Assembly: GCA_023257795.1 (NCBI GenBank)
Contig: JALRBL010000042.1
Coordinates: forward strand, 1-41,759
Length of the DNA stretch: 41,759 nucleotides
Source of the DNA: Gammaproteobacteria bacterium
Lineage (GTDB): Bacteria; Pseudomonadota; Gammaproteobacteria; Magnimaribacterales; D2472
Direction of reading: 5' to 3'
Of the stretch, positions 11,998 through 20,893 are shown in pieces. The first letter of the stretch is position 1. The number at the start of each line of letters is the position of its first letter. The notes under the pieces were generated by a model. That model had not been told where the DNA came from and did not search any database. It saw only the letters and a list, made by a program, of their open reading frames with translations. The translations under genes were made by a program, and so were the position numbers.

Positions 11998-14406
11998 ATG
12001 ATACGCCTAATACAATTATTTCTGACGCTTGGAGTAGTGAGCACCATTGCAGCTATTGCGATCATCATAGGCGGGTATCTCTTCTTCAAACCTAGTTTGC
12101 CAAAAATTGAGTTGGTAGATGAGAATACTTTGATCTCACCTGTTCAAATCTTTTCATCAGATAACGTCTTATTGGCAGAGTTTGGAGAGCAAAAAAGAAG
12201 AACTCTTTTGTTTGAAGAAATACCACCTAATGTAAAAAATGCTTTTTTGGCAGCAGAAGACGATTCTTTTTTTCAGCATCAAGGATTTAGGCTTCTTTCT
12301 TTTGCAAGAGCCCTGCTTCAAATTATCCAGCAAGGAGAAATTGTGAGTGGTGGTGGCACCATAACAATGCAGGTAGTAAGGGGGTACTTACTGAGCAGAG
12401 ACCAAAACGTTATTAGAAAGCTCAAAGAAATTTATCTTGCATTTGAACTTGAAAGCATGGCGTCTAAAGAAGAGATCTTCGAGCTATACATCAATACCTT
12501 TTTCTTCGGCAATCGGTCGTATGGTATTGAGGCAGCTGCACAAACATATTTTTCTAAATCAGTTAGTGAATTAACTTTGGCAGAGGCAGCAATTATTGCA
12601 GGAACTGCTCAGCGACCCTCTGATGTTAATCCGCTTCGCGCCCCAGAAAGATCTCTTGCAAGAAGGAATTGGATTTTAAAAAGAATGTATAACTTGGGGT
12701 ATATAGGTAAAGGTGAATACTTGCTGGCAAAGCTTGAACCTTTATCTATAACACAAGATATTTTTAACTATGAAGTTGATGCAAGATATTTTGCAGAGAC
12801 CATTCGTCAATCTCTCATCGATGAGTATGGTCTAAAGGTTTACAAAGAAGGATGGAAAGTAATTTCTACCCTTGATAGCGAGCTTCAGGCCAATGCTCTT
12901 GAATCACTAAAAAATAACATGCTGGCATATGATAAAAGGCATGGCTGGCGAGAGACCAAAAACATCAGCAATTTATTGGATAGAGATAATTTTGTTGATA
13001 TTGCTGCTGGAAGACTAGAGTCACTCTTCATCGGTCTCGATAAAGACTCGGAGCAAGGTTCCTCTGATTCAATGATTTCTAACATTAGAAATGAATTCGA
13101 TGCAATGCACGGATTTGATGATTTTTATAAAGCAATAGTAGTGGATATCAAACCAACTCGTGTGCTTCTTTTGCAAGAAAATCTTGAAATAAAAACTATG
13201 AATTGGAATGAATCTTATCAATGGGCTAGGAAAAGGATTGCAATTGATTCCTTTGGACCAAGGCCTCAGAATTTTTATGATATTTTGAACTTAGGCGATC
13301 TTATTTTTTACAAATGGGAAAACGGAGAAATCATCTTAGAGCAGATGCCAAGTGCTGAAACGGCTTTCGTATCACTAGAGCCACAATCTGGGGCAATTAA
13401 AACTTACATAGGCGGAGTTAACTTTTCAAGAAGTAATTTTGATCGCGTAAAAATATCTTATCCGCAGACAGGTTCCAGTTTTAAGCCATTTGTCTATGCA
13501 GCAGCTTTTAATGCTGGTTATACAGGCTCATCTATTATTAATGATGCGCCTATTATCTTCGAAGATGCAAATCTGGAAACCTATTGGAGACCGGAGAATT
13601 ACACTAGAAAGTTTTATGGAGATACTCGATTAAGAGAAGCGCTCATTCAATCAATCAATATTGTTACGATAAAACTCTTGAGAGAGATTGGGGTTGAAGA
13701 AACTAGAAAGTTTTTAAGCTCAATGGGGTTCAATCTAAATAGGCTTAATCCTGATTTATCTCTAGCATTGGGCTCTTCAAGCTTTTCCCCTCTTGAGATG
13801 ACAAGAGCTTATAGTTTGATTGCTAACCTAGGAAGACCAGTTAACCCCTATTTTATTGAAAGGATAGAAGACAGAAATGGGAATATCATTTTTGATCACA
13901 AGCAAGATTTGAAAGAAAAAGTAGAACTAATTTTTCCTTGGATCGATTTTGCTGAAAACAGAGATAATCCTTTCTCTGTATTACCAGCCCTGGAAGATTC
14001 TTCAATTGACCCTAGAGTATTGTTTATGGTGAAGGATATTTTGCAAGAAGCTCTGCAAAGAGGGGTTTCAGGTAGAAAAACTAAGATTCTTGATAGAAAA
14101 GATATTGGAGGTAAGACGGGAACCACGAACGATGCAATTTCCACTTGGTTCTCAGGTTTTTCTGAAGAATTAGTGACAACAATATGGGTTGGCACAGATG
14201 ATTTTTCTTCACTTGGCAAGAATGAATTTGGATCTTCAATAGCTCTACCAATATGGGTTGAATTCATGGAAAACTCTCTAGCAAAAATTCCAGAAAAAGC
14301 GCCTAAGACTCCTGAAGGAGTTATCTATAGAAGAGTTCACAAAGAAACAGGCCTTCCAACCAGGGACTCATCTGAAAAATCTTATTTTGAAATCTTTTTA
14401 GATTAG
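11998..14406 (+). CDS. mrcA: Penicillin-binding protein 1A, bifunctional murein synthase
   Basis: This class A PBP polymerises and cross-links peptidoglycan at the outer face of the inner membrane. A single N-terminal membrane helix (about 4-30) precedes the glycosyltransferase domain. That domain has the catalytic Glu87 in EDDSFFQHQG and the motif GGGTITMQ. An OB-like domain (about 370-450) follows, as expected for PBP1A. In the transpeptidase domain the nucleophile motif is S493-S-F-K496, the second motif lies in SINIVTIK, and the third is K706-T-G-T. The 802-residue length is normal. The ATG lies next to a possible -10 box (TAGAAT, 11986-11991), so the leader would be very short. Confidence 0.95.
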   Translation: MIRLIQLFLTLGVVSTIAAIAIIIGGYLFFKPSLPKIELVDENTLISPVQIFSSDNVLLAEFGEQKRRTLLFEEIPPNVKNAFLAAEDDSFFQHQGFRLLSFARALLQIIQQGEIVSGGGTITMQVVRGYLLSRDQNVIRKLKEIYLAFELESMASKEEIFELYINTFFFGNRSYGIEAAAQTYFSKSVSELTLAEAAIIAGTAQRPSDVNPLRAPERSLARRNWILKRMYNLGYIGKGEYLLAKLEPLSITQDIFNYEVDARYFAETIRQSLIDEYGLKVYKEGWKVISTLDSELQANALESLKNNMLAYDKRHGWRETKNISNLLDRDNFVDIAAGRLESLFIGLDKDSEQGSSDSMISNIRNEFDAMHGFDDFYKAIVVDIKPTRVLLLQENLEIKTMNWNESYQWARKRIAIDSFGPRPQNFYDILNLGDLIFYKWENGEIILEQMPSAETAFVSLEPQSGAIKTYIGGVNFSRSNFDRVKISYPQTGSSFKPFVYAAAFNAGYTGSSIINDAPIIFEDANLETYWRPENYTRKFYGDTRLREALIQSINIVTIKLLREIGVEETRKFLSSMGFNLNRLNPDLSLALGSSSFSPLEMTRAYSLIANLGRPVNPYFIERIEDRNGNIIFDHKQDLKEKVELIFPWIDFAENRDNPFSVLPALEDSSIDPRVLFMVKDILQEALQRGVSGRKTKILDRKDIGGKTGTTNDAISTWFSGFSEELVTTIWVGTDDFSSLGKNEFGSSIALPIWVEFMENSLAKIPEKAPKTPEGVIYRRVHKETGLPTRDSSEKSYFEIFLD

Positions 14407-14976
14407 CTATTTAAAAATACTGGCTTGCATTCCTTCCCAGTAGTTATCTAGGTAAGAAGAGGGCATATCTTTTAATGATCCTCTCAGGAATCTAGCAATC
14501 ACTCCTTCAAGGTTTGTGGTAAATATTTGTGCTCCAATAGCAGGCGTAAGAATCAGTAGTTTTGGTTCATTCTGAAGAATTTGTTTAATATTGAGTTCGT
14601 ATCTATCAAAAAATTGATTTACTTTTTCTTCAACATTTTTTTCATCCGGTGATAAGGCTTCTCTCGAGAGTATTCTGCTAAAACCTTTATTTTTTTCGAT
14701 AAAAACAACTGAAAAATAAAAGATATTTTTTAGCTTTTCATGAATCGAAAGCTTTTCTTCTTTTTTAATCTGATTGAGTTTGTCAAAAATAGTAGAATCA
14801 CAAAATTCAAATAACTCCTGAAAGATCATTCTTTTGCTTGGGAAGTGTCTGTAAAGAGCGGCTTCAGTTATGCCTGATTCTCTTGCAAGTAAAGCAGTGG
14901 TGATTTTTTTAGTATTACTCGTCTCTAATAATTTAAGCAGAGTTTGCAAGATTAAATCCTTTCTTCTTTCTTTCAT
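14407..14976 (-). CDS. slmA: TetR-family protein, probable nucleoid occlusion factor SlmA
   Basis: SlmA binds chromosomal sites and blocks FtsZ assembly over the nucleoid. The 189-residue protein has a TetR helix-turn-helix (TTALLARESGITEAALYRHF, about 26-45) followed by PSKRMIFQELFEF. This matches SlmA closely, as does the C-terminal LEGVIARFLRGSLKDMPSSYLD. It starts 3 bp after the algC stop on the same strand. In E. coli slmA sits beside dut, and in other gammaproteobacteria algC belongs to the same cluster, which supports the name. The C-terminal domain is more diverged than the DNA-binding part, so a different TetR regulator cannot be fully excluded. Its stop abuts that of ponA. Confidence 0.78.
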   Translation of the reverse strand: MKERRKDLILQTLLKLLETSNTKKITTALLARESGITEAALYRHFPSKRMIFQELFEFCDSTIFDKLNQIKKEEKLSIHEKLKNIFYFSVVFIEKNKGFSRILSREALSPDEKNVEEKVNQFFDRYELNIKQILQNEPKLLILTPAIGAQIFTTNLEGVIARFLRGSLKDMPSSYLDNYWEGMQASIFK

Positions 14977-14979
14977 ATC

Positions 14980-16344
14980 TTAGGATAAATTTAACTCCAA
15001 ATTTGGCCTTACTATCGATAATTGTGCAAGAAAATTATCTTTGATTTCATCTAATCTTGCTTGAGAAATTGCTTCAAATCTTAAAACTAATTTTGGTGTA
15101 GTATTGGATGCTCGCAAAAGCCCCCAGCCATCTTTAAAGTCGACCCGTAAACCATCAATTGTATTTATCAAACCATCTTCAAATACTGCTGATTCCTTAA
15201 AATCATTGATGATATGAAATTTATCGCTTTCTTCGACATTGATATTTAGTTCAGGTGTGGAATGAGTTTTGGGATAAGCATCAATGATTTCACTTAATGG
15301 TCTTTTTGAGTTAGCCAAAATCTCTAAAAGCCTTACTCCTGAATAGTGACCATCATCAAATCCATACCAGGTATCGTTAAAGAATATGTGTCCGCTCATT
15401 TCCCCAGCAAGCAGGGCTTTCGTCTCTTTGAGTTTATTTTTGATATGGAAGTGTCCTGTCGGAGACATGATTGGGTTGCCCCCATTCTCAGTAATTATTT
15501 TTGCCAAGTTATTGGTGCACTTAACATCAAAGATAATATCTCCCTTCTGTTGTTTTAAAATATGTTCCGCAAAGAGCATCATTAACTTGTCTGGAAAAAT
15601 TGGATTTCCCAAATTATCAACTACGCCTAATCTATCTCCATCTCCATCAAAGGCTAAGCCAATATCTGCTTTTTCATTGATCAAGCAATCTATCAGGTCT
15701 TTTAGATTATCTATTTTCCCTGGATCTGGATGGTGATTAGGGAAGTTACCATCTACTTCAGAAAACAACTCAATAACCTCGCAACCAAGAGCATTAAATA
15801 GTTTTGGGGCTACTGCGCCTGCAGCTCCATTACCTGAGTCTATGACTACTTTAAGAATGCTAAAGTCTGCCTTTACTTTGGCAATTACCTCATCAATATA
15901 ATTCTCTATGAAAGAATGATTACTAACGTTGCTTCCTATTCTTTTGTTTTCGAACTTTAAATTAATAAGTTGTTTAAGTTCTTCTCCAGCAACAGGTTTA
16001 TCATTTATTACAGTTTTAAAGCCATTATGGTTTTTTGGGTTATGGCTACCTGTAATCATAACGCCACTTTTAGAAGAGATTTTTTTGGCTGCAAAGTACA
16101 GGAGAGGGCTTGTCACCAATCCAATGTTTATAGTATTGATGCCCTTACTATTTAGATATTGGATAAATTTTTCTTGAATGTATGGACCTGAAAGCCTGCC
16201 GTCTCTTCCAATAGCTAATGTATCAACGTTTTCTTGATGGCACTTGACGGCAATCCCATGCGCAATCTTTTCTAGCGCCTCATCGGACAGGTCATCAGGA
16301 AAGACGCCTCTAATATCGTATTCTCTAAATATTGATAAATTCAT
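14980..16344 (-). CDS. algC: Phosphomannomutase/phosphoglucomutase
   Basis: AlgC interconverts hexose 1- and 6-phosphates and feeds sugar nucleotides to lipopolysaccharide and other glycans. The 454 residues hold the four expected domains: FREYDIRG at the N-terminus, the phosphoserine loop TGSHNPKNHNG, the magnesium loop DGDGDR, and the sugar-specificity loop GEMSGHIFF. The C-terminal phosphate-binding loop is RASNTTPKLVLR. Length and motifs are complete. It is transcribed with slmA downstream and divergently from ilvE. The genes dut, coaBC and argB, which often flank it, are not in the window. Confidence 0.93.
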   Translation of the reverse strand: MNLSIFREYDIRGVFPDDLSDEALEKIAHGIAVKCHQENVDTLAIGRDGRLSGPYIQEKFIQYLNSKGINTINIGLVTSPLLYFAAKKISSKSGVMITGSHNPKNHNGFKTVINDKPVAGEELKQLINLKFENKRIGSNVSNHSFIENYIDEVIAKVKADFSILKVVIDSGNGAAGAVAPKLFNALGCEVIELFSEVDGNFPNHHPDPGKIDNLKDLIDCLINEKADIGLAFDGDGDRLGVVDNLGNPIFPDKLMMLFAEHILKQQKGDIIFDVKCTNNLAKIITENGGNPIMSPTGHFHIKNKLKETKALLAGEMSGHIFFNDTWYGFDDGHYSGVRLLEILANSKRPLSEIIDAYPKTHSTPELNINVEESDKFHIINDFKESAVFEDGLINTIDGLRVDFKDGWGLLRASNTTPKLVLRFEAISQARLDEIKDNFLAQLSIVRPNLELNLS

Positions 16345-16363
16345 AACCTATGCATGTATATTT

Positions 16364-16369
16364 TATAAT
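16364..16369. promoter_or_regulatory. Perfect -10 hexamer between algC and ilvE
   Basis: TATAAT at 16364-16369 is a perfect -10 box for rightward transcription into ilvE, giving a leader of about 20 bases. No good -35 lies 17 bp upstream. A TTGACA follows at 16373-16378 but is too close to ilvE to serve as its -35. Read leftwards, ATTATA within TTATAAAAT could serve algC. The whole intergenic stretch is only 53 bp. Confidence 0.4.
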
Positions 16370-16397
16370 GATTTGACATAATAGCTCAGGTTTAATC

Positions 16398-17321
16398 ATG
16401 TTTCTAAATACAGACTCAAAATTCATTTGGCTTAACGGCAACTTTTCACCATGGGATGAAAGCAAAGTTCATATGCTCACACATACGCTTCATTATGGTA
16501 TGGGAGTTTTTGAAGGTGTAAGAGCTTATTCGGACAGCAATGGAAAGGGAAGCATCTTTAGACTGCAGGATCATACCAAGAGATTATTTGATGCAGCTCA
16601 GAAGATTGACTTAAAAATTCCTTTTTCTATGGACGAGATTAATCAAGCGCAAATAGAAACTTTAAAGAAAAATAGTCTCTCGGAAGGCTATATCCGCCCC
16701 TTGGTATTTTTAGGCAACGAATCGATGGGACTAAGAGCTAGAGATTTATCAGTCAATGTTGCAATAGCTTGTTGGGAGTGGCCTTCTTATATGGATCCTG
16801 AAAAAAAAGCTCAAGGAATCGATATTATCAAGTCCCCTTTTAATCAATATGAAAATCCTCTTTATTCAAACAATAAAATTATTGGCACTTACATAAATTC
16901 AATTATGGCCCTGCATGATGCCTTAAGAAAAGGAGCAGATGAAGCATTGCTTCTTGATAAGCATGGAAATATTTCTGAAGGAAGTGGAGAAAATCTTTTT
17001 ATTGTTAAAAACAATTGCTTGCTGACGCCAAGTGCAGAATATTGCCTTAATGGAATCACAAGGCAAAGTATCTTTGAGATATCTAAATCTTTAGAGCTTG
17101 AAATTAACGAGGTTGTTTTAAGCCTTGATGATCTTAAAAATGCTGATGAGGCTTTTTTTACAGGCACGGCAGTAGAAGTCATGCCAATTAGATCTATTGA
17201 TGCGCATGTGATTGGCAGTGGTAAAAGAGGTCCTGTAACCGAAATACTTCAATCTAAATATAGTCAAATAGTTCGAGGAGAGAGCCGAGCTTTTTCTCAT
17301 TGGCTAACAAATATCATTTAA
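16398..17321 (+). CDS. ilvE: Branched-chain amino acid aminotransferase
   Basis: This class IV PLP enzyme performs the last step of valine, leucine and isoleucine synthesis. The 307-residue protein carries HYGMGVFEGVRAY near the N-terminus. The PLP lysine is Lys160 in NNKIIGTYINS, followed by ISEGSGENLF and the phosphate-binding stretch NGITRQSI. CAGG about 7 bp before the ATG may act as the ribosome binding site. In Pseudomonas ilvE lies directly before the lipopolysaccharide core genes, and the same arrangement is seen here. The following glycosyltransferase begins 3 bp after the stop. Confidence 0.93.
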   Translation: MFLNTDSKFIWLNGNFSPWDESKVHMLTHTLHYGMGVFEGVRAYSDSNGKGSIFRLQDHTKRLFDAAQKIDLKIPFSMDEINQAQIETLKKNSLSEGYIRPLVFLGNESMGLRARDLSVNVAIACWEWPSYMDPEKKAQGIDIIKSPFNQYENPLYSNNKIIGTYINSIMALHDALRKGADEALLLDKHGNISEGSGENLFIVKNNCLLTPSAEYCLNGITRQSIFEISKSLELEINEVVLSLDDLKNADEAFFTGTAVEVMPIRSIDAHVIGSGKRGPVTEILQSKYSQIVRGESRAFSHWLTNII

Positions 17322-17324
17322 GTT

Positions 17325-18569
17325 TTGAAAAAACTTACTATTGGAATACTAAGCTATAGGAGCGCTCCATTTAGCGGCGGTCAAGGTATTTATGTTGCAG
17401 AGATTTCAAGGCTTTTGAGGGATCTTGGGCACAAAATAACGGTAATTTCTGGCCCCCCTTATCCACATCTTGATACTGGAATAAATCTCATCAAACTCCC
17501 CGGCCTTAATTTATTTTCCACATTTAATTTTCGTGATAGGTTAAAGAAATTCCTAAAAAAGAATCCAAAATCTTTGGATGATTATTATGAATTCTTTGTG
17601 GCTTTGATTGGTGGATTTCCTGAAATGAGAACCTTTGGCAATAGAGCGCATAAGTTTATAAAACCCGGTGATTTTGATGTGCTAATTGATAATCAAAGTC
17701 TTGCCTTCGGTTTAGTAGCAATTCAAAAACATACTCCAATTCTCACTGTTATACATCATCCAATATCCAAAGATAGGCACTTCGAATTATTTTTTTCAAA
17801 AAGCACGATTCGAAGATTTTTTATCAAGCGTTGGTATGGTTTTTTACCTATGCAAAAAAGGGTTGCTAAACAAATGGAGCAAATCTTAACTCCCTCAATG
17901 AATTCACGAAGAGATATTTGCGATGATTTTGGAGTTAAGGAATCCAAAATATCAGTGATTCATAATGGTATTGATAGCTCAGTTTTTAGCCCTTTAAATG
18001 ATAGAAAAGATTTTAGTAATAATTTCCGAATTATTACGACCGCAAGCGCAGATGTTCCTTTAAAAGGATTGAGCTTTACAATCAAAGCCATCGATCTATT
18101 AAGAGAAAGATTTCCAAAAATACATTTAACAGTAATCGGTCAGCCAAAAAGCGGAGGATATACCGAAAGATTGATAGATGAATTAAACATTTCAGACTTT
18201 ATTTCATTTAAAACCAACCTAACTAAAGATGAAATCGTATTTGAGTATGCTTGCAGCTCAATTGCTGTCGTAAGTTCACTCTACGAAGGCTTTGGTTTTC
18301 CTGTTGGCGAGGCAATGGCATGCAACGTTCCATTGGTTGCAACCAATGTTGCATCTATCCCAGAGATTACTTCAACATTTGCAACTTTAATCAATTCAGA
18401 ATCTTCATCAAAGATTGCAGAGGCAATAGAAGAAATATTTTCAGATTACTCTTTTTTCCAACAAAGAGCATTTCAAGGAATGATGCATATCAAAGAAAAT
18501 TTTAATTGGGCAAAAATTGCTATTGACTATGAGGATTTACTCTATCGAGTTATTAACCAAAGATGCTGA
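17325..18569 (+). CDS. Glycosyltransferase family 4
   Basis: The 414-residue protein has a GT-B fold signature. An N-terminal glycine-rich acceptor domain (SGGQGIYVAEISRLL) comes first, then HNGIDSSVF at the domain junction. The retaining-GT4 nucleotide-sugar motif E-x7-E lies in YEGFGFPVGEAM. It begins with TTG at 17325, coupled to the ilvE stop 3 bp upstream; no closer ATG fits the family N-terminus. It is probably cytoplasmic and adds a sugar to a lipid or lipopolysaccharide core acceptor, judging from lpxL and waaA further along. The donor and acceptor cannot be read from sequence. It overlaps the next gene by 7 bp. Confidence 0.85.
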   Translation: MKKLTIGILSYRSAPFSGGQGIYVAEISRLLRDLGHKITVISGPPYPHLDTGINLIKLPGLNLFSTFNFRDRLKKFLKKNPKSLDDYYEFFVALIGGFPEMRTFGNRAHKFIKPGDFDVLIDNQSLAFGLVAIQKHTPILTVIHHPISKDRHFELFFSKSTIRRFFIKRWYGFLPMQKRVAKQMEQILTPSMNSRRDICDDFGVKESKISVIHNGIDSSVFSPLNDRKDFSNNFRIITTASADVPLKGLSFTIKAIDLLRERFPKIHLTVIGQPKSGGYTERLIDELNISDFISFKTNLTKDEIVFEYACSSIAVVSSLYEGFGFPVGEAMACNVPLVATNVASIPEITSTFATLINSESSSKIAEAIEEIFSDYSFFQQRAFQGMMHIKENFNWAKIAIDYEDLLYRVINQRC

Positions 18570-19273
18570 CTTTTGAATTAGATAAAATTTATCTTTCCAC
18601 CAATAAACCTAAGATCTTAGATATTGGTTGTGGTGAGGGTAGACATATTTTTGGCTGCATGACTCAGTTTGCAAACGCGAGGATTTTTGGAGTCGATATG
18701 CACTTAGATTCTTTGATGAAGTGTGTTGAAGGACAGTCATTTTTTGAGGGACACAACAATTGCAAAAATGCTTATTTTCAGTCTTCCGTTTACGACTTAC
18801 CCTTTAGAGAGAAATCGTTTGATTTAATCATTTGCTCAGAAGTGATGGAACATCTTGATGATTACAACAAGGCATTTGAAATAATACACACCTTACTCAA
18901 GGATGACGGAATTCTCCTCATCAGCGTTCCATCGTACTTACCTGAAAAGCTTTGCTGGCTCTTATCTCGTCAGTATCCAAAGACACCCGGTGGGCACGTA
19001 AGAATTTTTACCAAATCGATTCTCAGAGAAGATTTTGCAAGCCACGGTTTTAAAATACAAAGCACAAAAAGATTTCATGCATTCCATTCTCCATACTGGT
19101 GGCTGAGGTGCTTATTTTGGGAAAGTCAGGATTCAAATTTTTTTGTAAAACAATACAAGAAGTTTCTTGAATACCAGATTTTAAATGAAACAAAATTGCT
19201 TGATGCATTTGAAGCCTTCCTTAATCCATTTCTGGGTAAAAGCATTTCATTTGTCCTCACAAAAAAATTATGA
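18563..19273 (+). CDS. Class I SAM-dependent methyltransferase
   Basis: The 236-residue protein has the SAM site ILDIGCGEGRH (18-28), the acidic end of strand 2 (VDMHLDSL), and the post-IV motif FDLIICSEVMEHLDD, as in Methyltransf_11/25 families. The start overlaps the glycosyltransferase by 7 bp, and the stop overlaps the next start by 4 bp (ATGA), so the three are one translation unit. The substrate is unknown; a glycan or a lipid-linked sugar made by the neighbour is the natural guess. Confidence 0.82.
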   Translation: MLTFELDKIYLSTNKPKILDIGCGEGRHIFGCMTQFANARIFGVDMHLDSLMKCVEGQSFFEGHNNCKNAYFQSSVYDLPFREKSFDLIICSEVMEHLDDYNKAFEIIHTLLKDDGILLISVPSYLPEKLCWLLSRQYPKTPGGHVRIFTKSILREDFASHGFKIQSTKRFHAFHSPYWWLRCLFWESQDSNFFVKQYKKFLEYQILNETKLLDAFEAFLNPFLGKSISFVLTKKL

Positions 19274-20307
19274 AATTAGCAAAGCAATTTACAAATGAAA
19301 AGGTTGCTGATTTAGCATTGTCTCTAGGTAAATTTCTTCTCAAAAAACAAGCAAATGATGGCAGCCTTTTAAGCAAGGATGATGGGACTCATGATCCATG
19401 GGATCATTTAGAGGCCGTTATAGGTCTTATTATTGCAAAAGAGTTTGATGCTGCAAAACTTGGATTGCAATGGATGATATCTAATCAAAATACTGATGGG
19501 AGCTGGTATAACACCTACAAAAAATCTAGGCCAGTTCAAAAAAATAAGCAAAGCAATCATGCTGCCTATCTTGCAACAGCTTCTTATTATTATTATTTGG
19601 CAACTGGAGATAGGGAGTATATTGAAGAAATATATCCCACCATTAAAAATGGGTTTTCCTTTTTGCGATCTATGCAGGCATCCTCTGGGGCATTTGCATG
19701 GAGCATTGATGAGGAGGGGTGCCTCGCAGATGATTATTTAATTGCAGGCAATAGCTCAATTTTTAAAAGTCTCGAGTGTCTCTTCCATCTTGCAAAAATA
19801 TTAAAGGACAAGACAACACAAGAACAATGCATTCGTTTGCGAGAAGGTATTCAGAGAGCATTTAGGAATGTCAAAGATAATTTCGATTTAACGATTGATA
19901 GAAGTCGTTTCTCAATGGATTTTTATTATCCAGCTCTTTGCGGCGTTCCTTTTGATAAAGATTTATTTTTTACTTCACTGAATTCCTTTTATGTTGAAGG
20001 CATTGGAATAAAATGCGTGATTGAAGAGCCTTGGGTTACTGTTGCCGAATCTTGCGAATGCGCACTTGCTTTGCTCAAAATTGGATATGCTGATAAAGCT
20101 AAGAAACTCTTACAAGAAGTTTATGAAATTAGCGATCAAAATAATATCCCTTTTATGGGTTGGCAATACAAGGAAGAAATTTTTTGGCCCGAGGAGCAAC
20201 CTACCTGGACGGCAGGGGCAATGCTCATACTTTTAGATGCTCTGTTCAAACTAACAGGAGCGAGTAATCTATTTTTGGATTCGATTACCTCTGAAGACAA
20301 ACAATAG
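19270..20307 (+). CDS. Unassigned alpha/alpha-toroid protein (prenyltransferase-like repeats)
   Basis: I cannot assign a function. The 345-residue protein is helical, with repeated short motifs: KKQANDGSLL (about 30-39), PWDHLEAVIGL, NQNTDGSWYNTY, RSMQASSGAFAW and AGAMLILLDALF near the end. These D/S-G-S/A-W repeats resemble the alpha/alpha barrels of squalene-hopene cyclase-like and glycan-processing proteins. No DxDD cyclase motif is present, and there is no signal peptide or membrane helix, so it should be cytoplasmic. It is coupled to the methyltransferase by a 4-bp overlap and ends 23 bp inside the convergent methyltransferase on the other strand. The context suggests a role in building or trimming a surface glycan. 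Confidence 0.6.
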   Translation: MKLAKQFTNEKVADLALSLGKFLLKKQANDGSLLSKDDGTHDPWDHLEAVIGLIIAKEFDAAKLGLQWMISNQNTDGSWYNTYKKSRPVQKNKQSNHAAYLATASYYYYLATGDREYIEEIYPTIKNGFSFLRSMQASSGAFAWSIDEEGCLADDYLIAGNSSIFKSLECLFHLAKILKDKTTQEQCIRLREGIQRAFRNVKDNFDLTIDRSRFSMDFYYPALCGVPFDKDLFFTSLNSFYVEGIGIKCVIEEPWVTVAESCECALALLKIGYADKAKKLLQEVYEISDQNNIPFMGWQYKEEIFWPEEQPTWTAGAMLILLDALFKLTGASNLFLDSITSEDKQ

Positions 20308-20893
20308 TGTCTTCTCTATCAATAATTTGATAGCCATCCTCAATTGATTTTTGCATAACTTTATAGGGGGCAAGCCCGCCTAAGTTGGGATCCTCATATA
20401 TGTCGTGAAAAACCAACACACCACCTTTGATAATTTTTTGATTCCAAGATGTATAGTCATTAAGCGCTGTCTCATACGCATGACCTCCATCTATGAATAG
20501 TAGTCCGAGTGTTTGTTGCCATGCTTGTGCAATAGTTTGTGATTTACCAATTAAAGGAATGATTTTGTGCCCAAAGTTATTGGCTGCCAAATTTTTCATA
20601 AGAATTGGCAAGGTATTAATTGCATTTAATTTTTTATCAAATATTTCTGGATCAAAGTACTCCTGGTTCGTTTGATGCTCTTCGGAACCTGAGTGATGAT
20701 CAAGGGTAAAGATTTTTTGATGCGATTCTTTAAGTGCAAATGCAAGCAAGTGAGCTGATTTACCACAAAAGGAGCCTATTTCTAGAGCTGGAGCAGACTC
20801 GCAATAAGTTTTGCACCACCTCATCAAAGCCAGGCCCTCATGCTTTGGCATGAAACCTTTTAGAGCAAAGATCTTCTCAAGCTCTTTACTCAT
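20285..20893 (-). CDS. Class I methyltransferase, family 24 type
   Basis: The SAM-binding part is ALEIGSFCGKSAHLLAFAL, followed by TLDHHSG, LLFIDGGHAYE and GGVLVFHDI. This is the Methyltransf_24 pattern often found in polysaccharide and lipopolysaccharide loci. The frame is open up to 20974, but I choose the ATG at 20893. It is preceded by GGAAAGAA at a suitable distance and overlaps the lpxL stop by 8 bp (ATGAGTAA), giving 202 residues. The longer version would begin 80 bp inside lpxL and add residues with no family match. Likely coupled to lpxL; the substrate is unknown. Its 3' end overlaps the toroid gene by 23 bp. Confidence 0.8.
   Translation of the reverse strand: MSKELEKIFALKGFMPKHEGLALMRWCKTYCESAPALEIGSFCGKSAHLLAFALKESHQKIFTLDHHSGSEEHQTNQEYFDPEIFDKKLNAINTLPILMKNLAANNFGHKIIPLIGKSQTIAQAWQQTLGLLFIDGGHAYETALNDYTSWNQKIIKGGVLVFHDIYEDPNLGGLAPYKVMQKSIEDGYQIIDREDTIVCLQR

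Noticed and set aside
13896-14267. Antisense 123-residue open frame in ponA
   Set aside because: It runs opposite to the strongly conserved transpeptidase domain and has no recognisable family; it is a shadow of ponA codon use.
15386-15736. Antisense 116-residue open frame in algC
   Set aside because: It lies opposite the conserved algC active-site region and matches no family.
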